DNA from: Bacteroides sp. OF04-15BH
GTDB taxonomy: Bacteria > Bacteroidota > Bacteroidia > Bacteroidales > Bacteroidaceae
NCBI RefSeq assembly: GCF_003477995.1
Contig: NZ_QUEM01000006.1
Location: 1-64,000 of the forward strand
DNA: 64,000 nt
Direction: 5' to 3'
The position numbers and the translations under genes were made by a program. Below the pieces are notes generated by a model, which had not been told where the DNA came from, did no database searches, and worked only from the letters and a program-made list of their open reading frames with translations. Positions 63,612 through 64,000 of this stretch are shown one piece after another. Numbering within the stretch: position 1 is the first letter of the stretch; each line of letters starts with the position of its first letter.

Positions 63612-64000
63612 ATGAAAATTGGAAATATCGAATTTGGTCCATATCCGGTCTTTTTGGCCCCTATGGAAGATGTGACGGACATCGGTTTCCGTCTGTTGTG
63701 CAAGAAGTTTGGAGCAGCCATGGTCTATTCTGAGTTCGTGGCAGCGGATGCTCTGATCCGAATGGTGAACCGAAGTCTGGAAAAGCTGAAGGTCTGTGAG
63801 GATGAGCGCCCGGTGGCGATTCAGATTTACGGTAAGGAGGTCGGTCCGATGGTGGAGGCGGCCCGTATTGTGGTGGATCAGGCGCGCCCTGATGTGCTCG
63901 ATTTGAACTTTGGCTGTCCGGTAAAGCGAGTGGCCGGAAAAGGAGCCGGAGCGGGTATGCTTCAGAATCCCGAAAAGATGCTTGAGATAACTGAAGCTGT
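63612..64000 (+). CDS. dusB: tRNA-dihydrouridine synthase, 5' part
   Basis: The first 129 codons of a gene cut by the window end. The start is the ATG at 63612 (MKIGNIEFGPYPVFLAPMEDVTD). FMN-binding and catalytic signatures are APMEDVTD, AIQIYGKE and DLNFGCPVKRV, whose Cys is the catalytic proton donor of Dus enzymes. It reduces uridines in the D loop of tRNAs. The gene faces away from the U32 gene, so it starts a new transcript. Confidence 0.95.
   Translation, partial: MKIGNIEFGPYPVFLAPMEDVTDIGFRLLCKKFGAAMVYSEFVAADALIRMVNRSLEKLKVCEDERPVAIQIYGKEVGPMVEAARIVVDQARPDVLDLNFGCPVKRVAGKGAGAGMLQNPEKMLEITEA

Noticed and set aside
1..64000. Mobile elements, prophage, CRISPR arrays, rRNA operons
   Set aside because: No transposase, integrase, cas-like protein, regularly spaced repeats or rRNA signatures were seen on either strand.

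Overview
The window looks like a chromosomal segment of a Bacteroidales bacterium, most likely Bacteroides or Phocaeicola. The evidence is: repeated TAnnTTTG (-7) promoter elements typical of Bacteroidetes, meso-diaminopimelate dehydrogenase, a HAD-hotdog fusion inside a menaquinone operon, an EmrA/EmrB/TolC-type efflux operon, a GH84 hexosaminidase, DUF4271, DUF3098 and DUF5107 proteins, and S9 dipeptidyl peptidase IV. There are no rRNA genes, CRISPR arrays, prophages, transposases or integrases. One tRNA (Gln, UUG) is present.

Layout. 0.2-5.0 kb (- strand): a DUF5107/TPR protein and a sugar-porter MFS permease, probably a sugar-utilisation pair. 5.0-8.2 kb: a 0.9 kb gene-free stretch, then two secreted proteins of unknown function. 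8.3-11.3 kb: a class II Fic AMPylase-like protein, then a small PH-domain membrane protein translationally coupled to a PBP4-type D-Ala-D-Ala carboxypeptidase. 11.4-23.4 kb: menaquinone biosynthesis in two blocks, [HAD-MenI fusion]-menF-menD-menB and menC-menE. About 4.9 kb of unrelated genes separates them: a BlaI-like repressor, a periplasmic TonB-domain protein, an AT-rich lipoprotein, and a convergent HD/EamA/sugar-nucleotide-reductase operon. 23.4-31.6 kb: an OmpA-family porin, Ddh, the TolC-HlyD-MFS efflux operon with an AraC regulator, and free-methionine sulfoxide reductase.

31.7-44.1 kb (all - strand) is dense housekeeping. It holds tRNA-Gln, tyrS, tatD, yidD, rnpA, hemD, DUF4271, a LOG-family protein, metK, folK, queA, truB, uppP, DUF3098, ftsX and miaB, with many TAATG or ATGA overlaps. 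The metK leader matches the SAM-II riboswitch architecture closely. 44.6-47.5 kb: a GH84 beta-N-acetylglucosaminidase with two extra C-terminal repeats and a sorting-like tail.

48.1-63.4 kb (- strand): queG, a polysaccharide deacetylase and a large DUF2723 membrane protein form one operon. A second long operon runs from a THUMP methyltransferase through dipeptidyl peptidase IV, purD, a polytopic membrane protein and a DedA/YqaA protein to a zinc-type binding lipoprotein and its ATPase, with no permease gene at the locus. cysE and a U32 peptidase have their own promoters. A partial dusB runs off the right end.

Most of the window is conserved core genome. The most distinctive points are the SAM-II leader of metK, the interrupted men cluster, the BlaI repressor coupled to a TonB domain without its usual M56 protease, the extended GH84 enzyme, the permease-less zinc ABC locus, and several unexplained palindromes. 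I found no clear novel multi-gene defence or mobile system.
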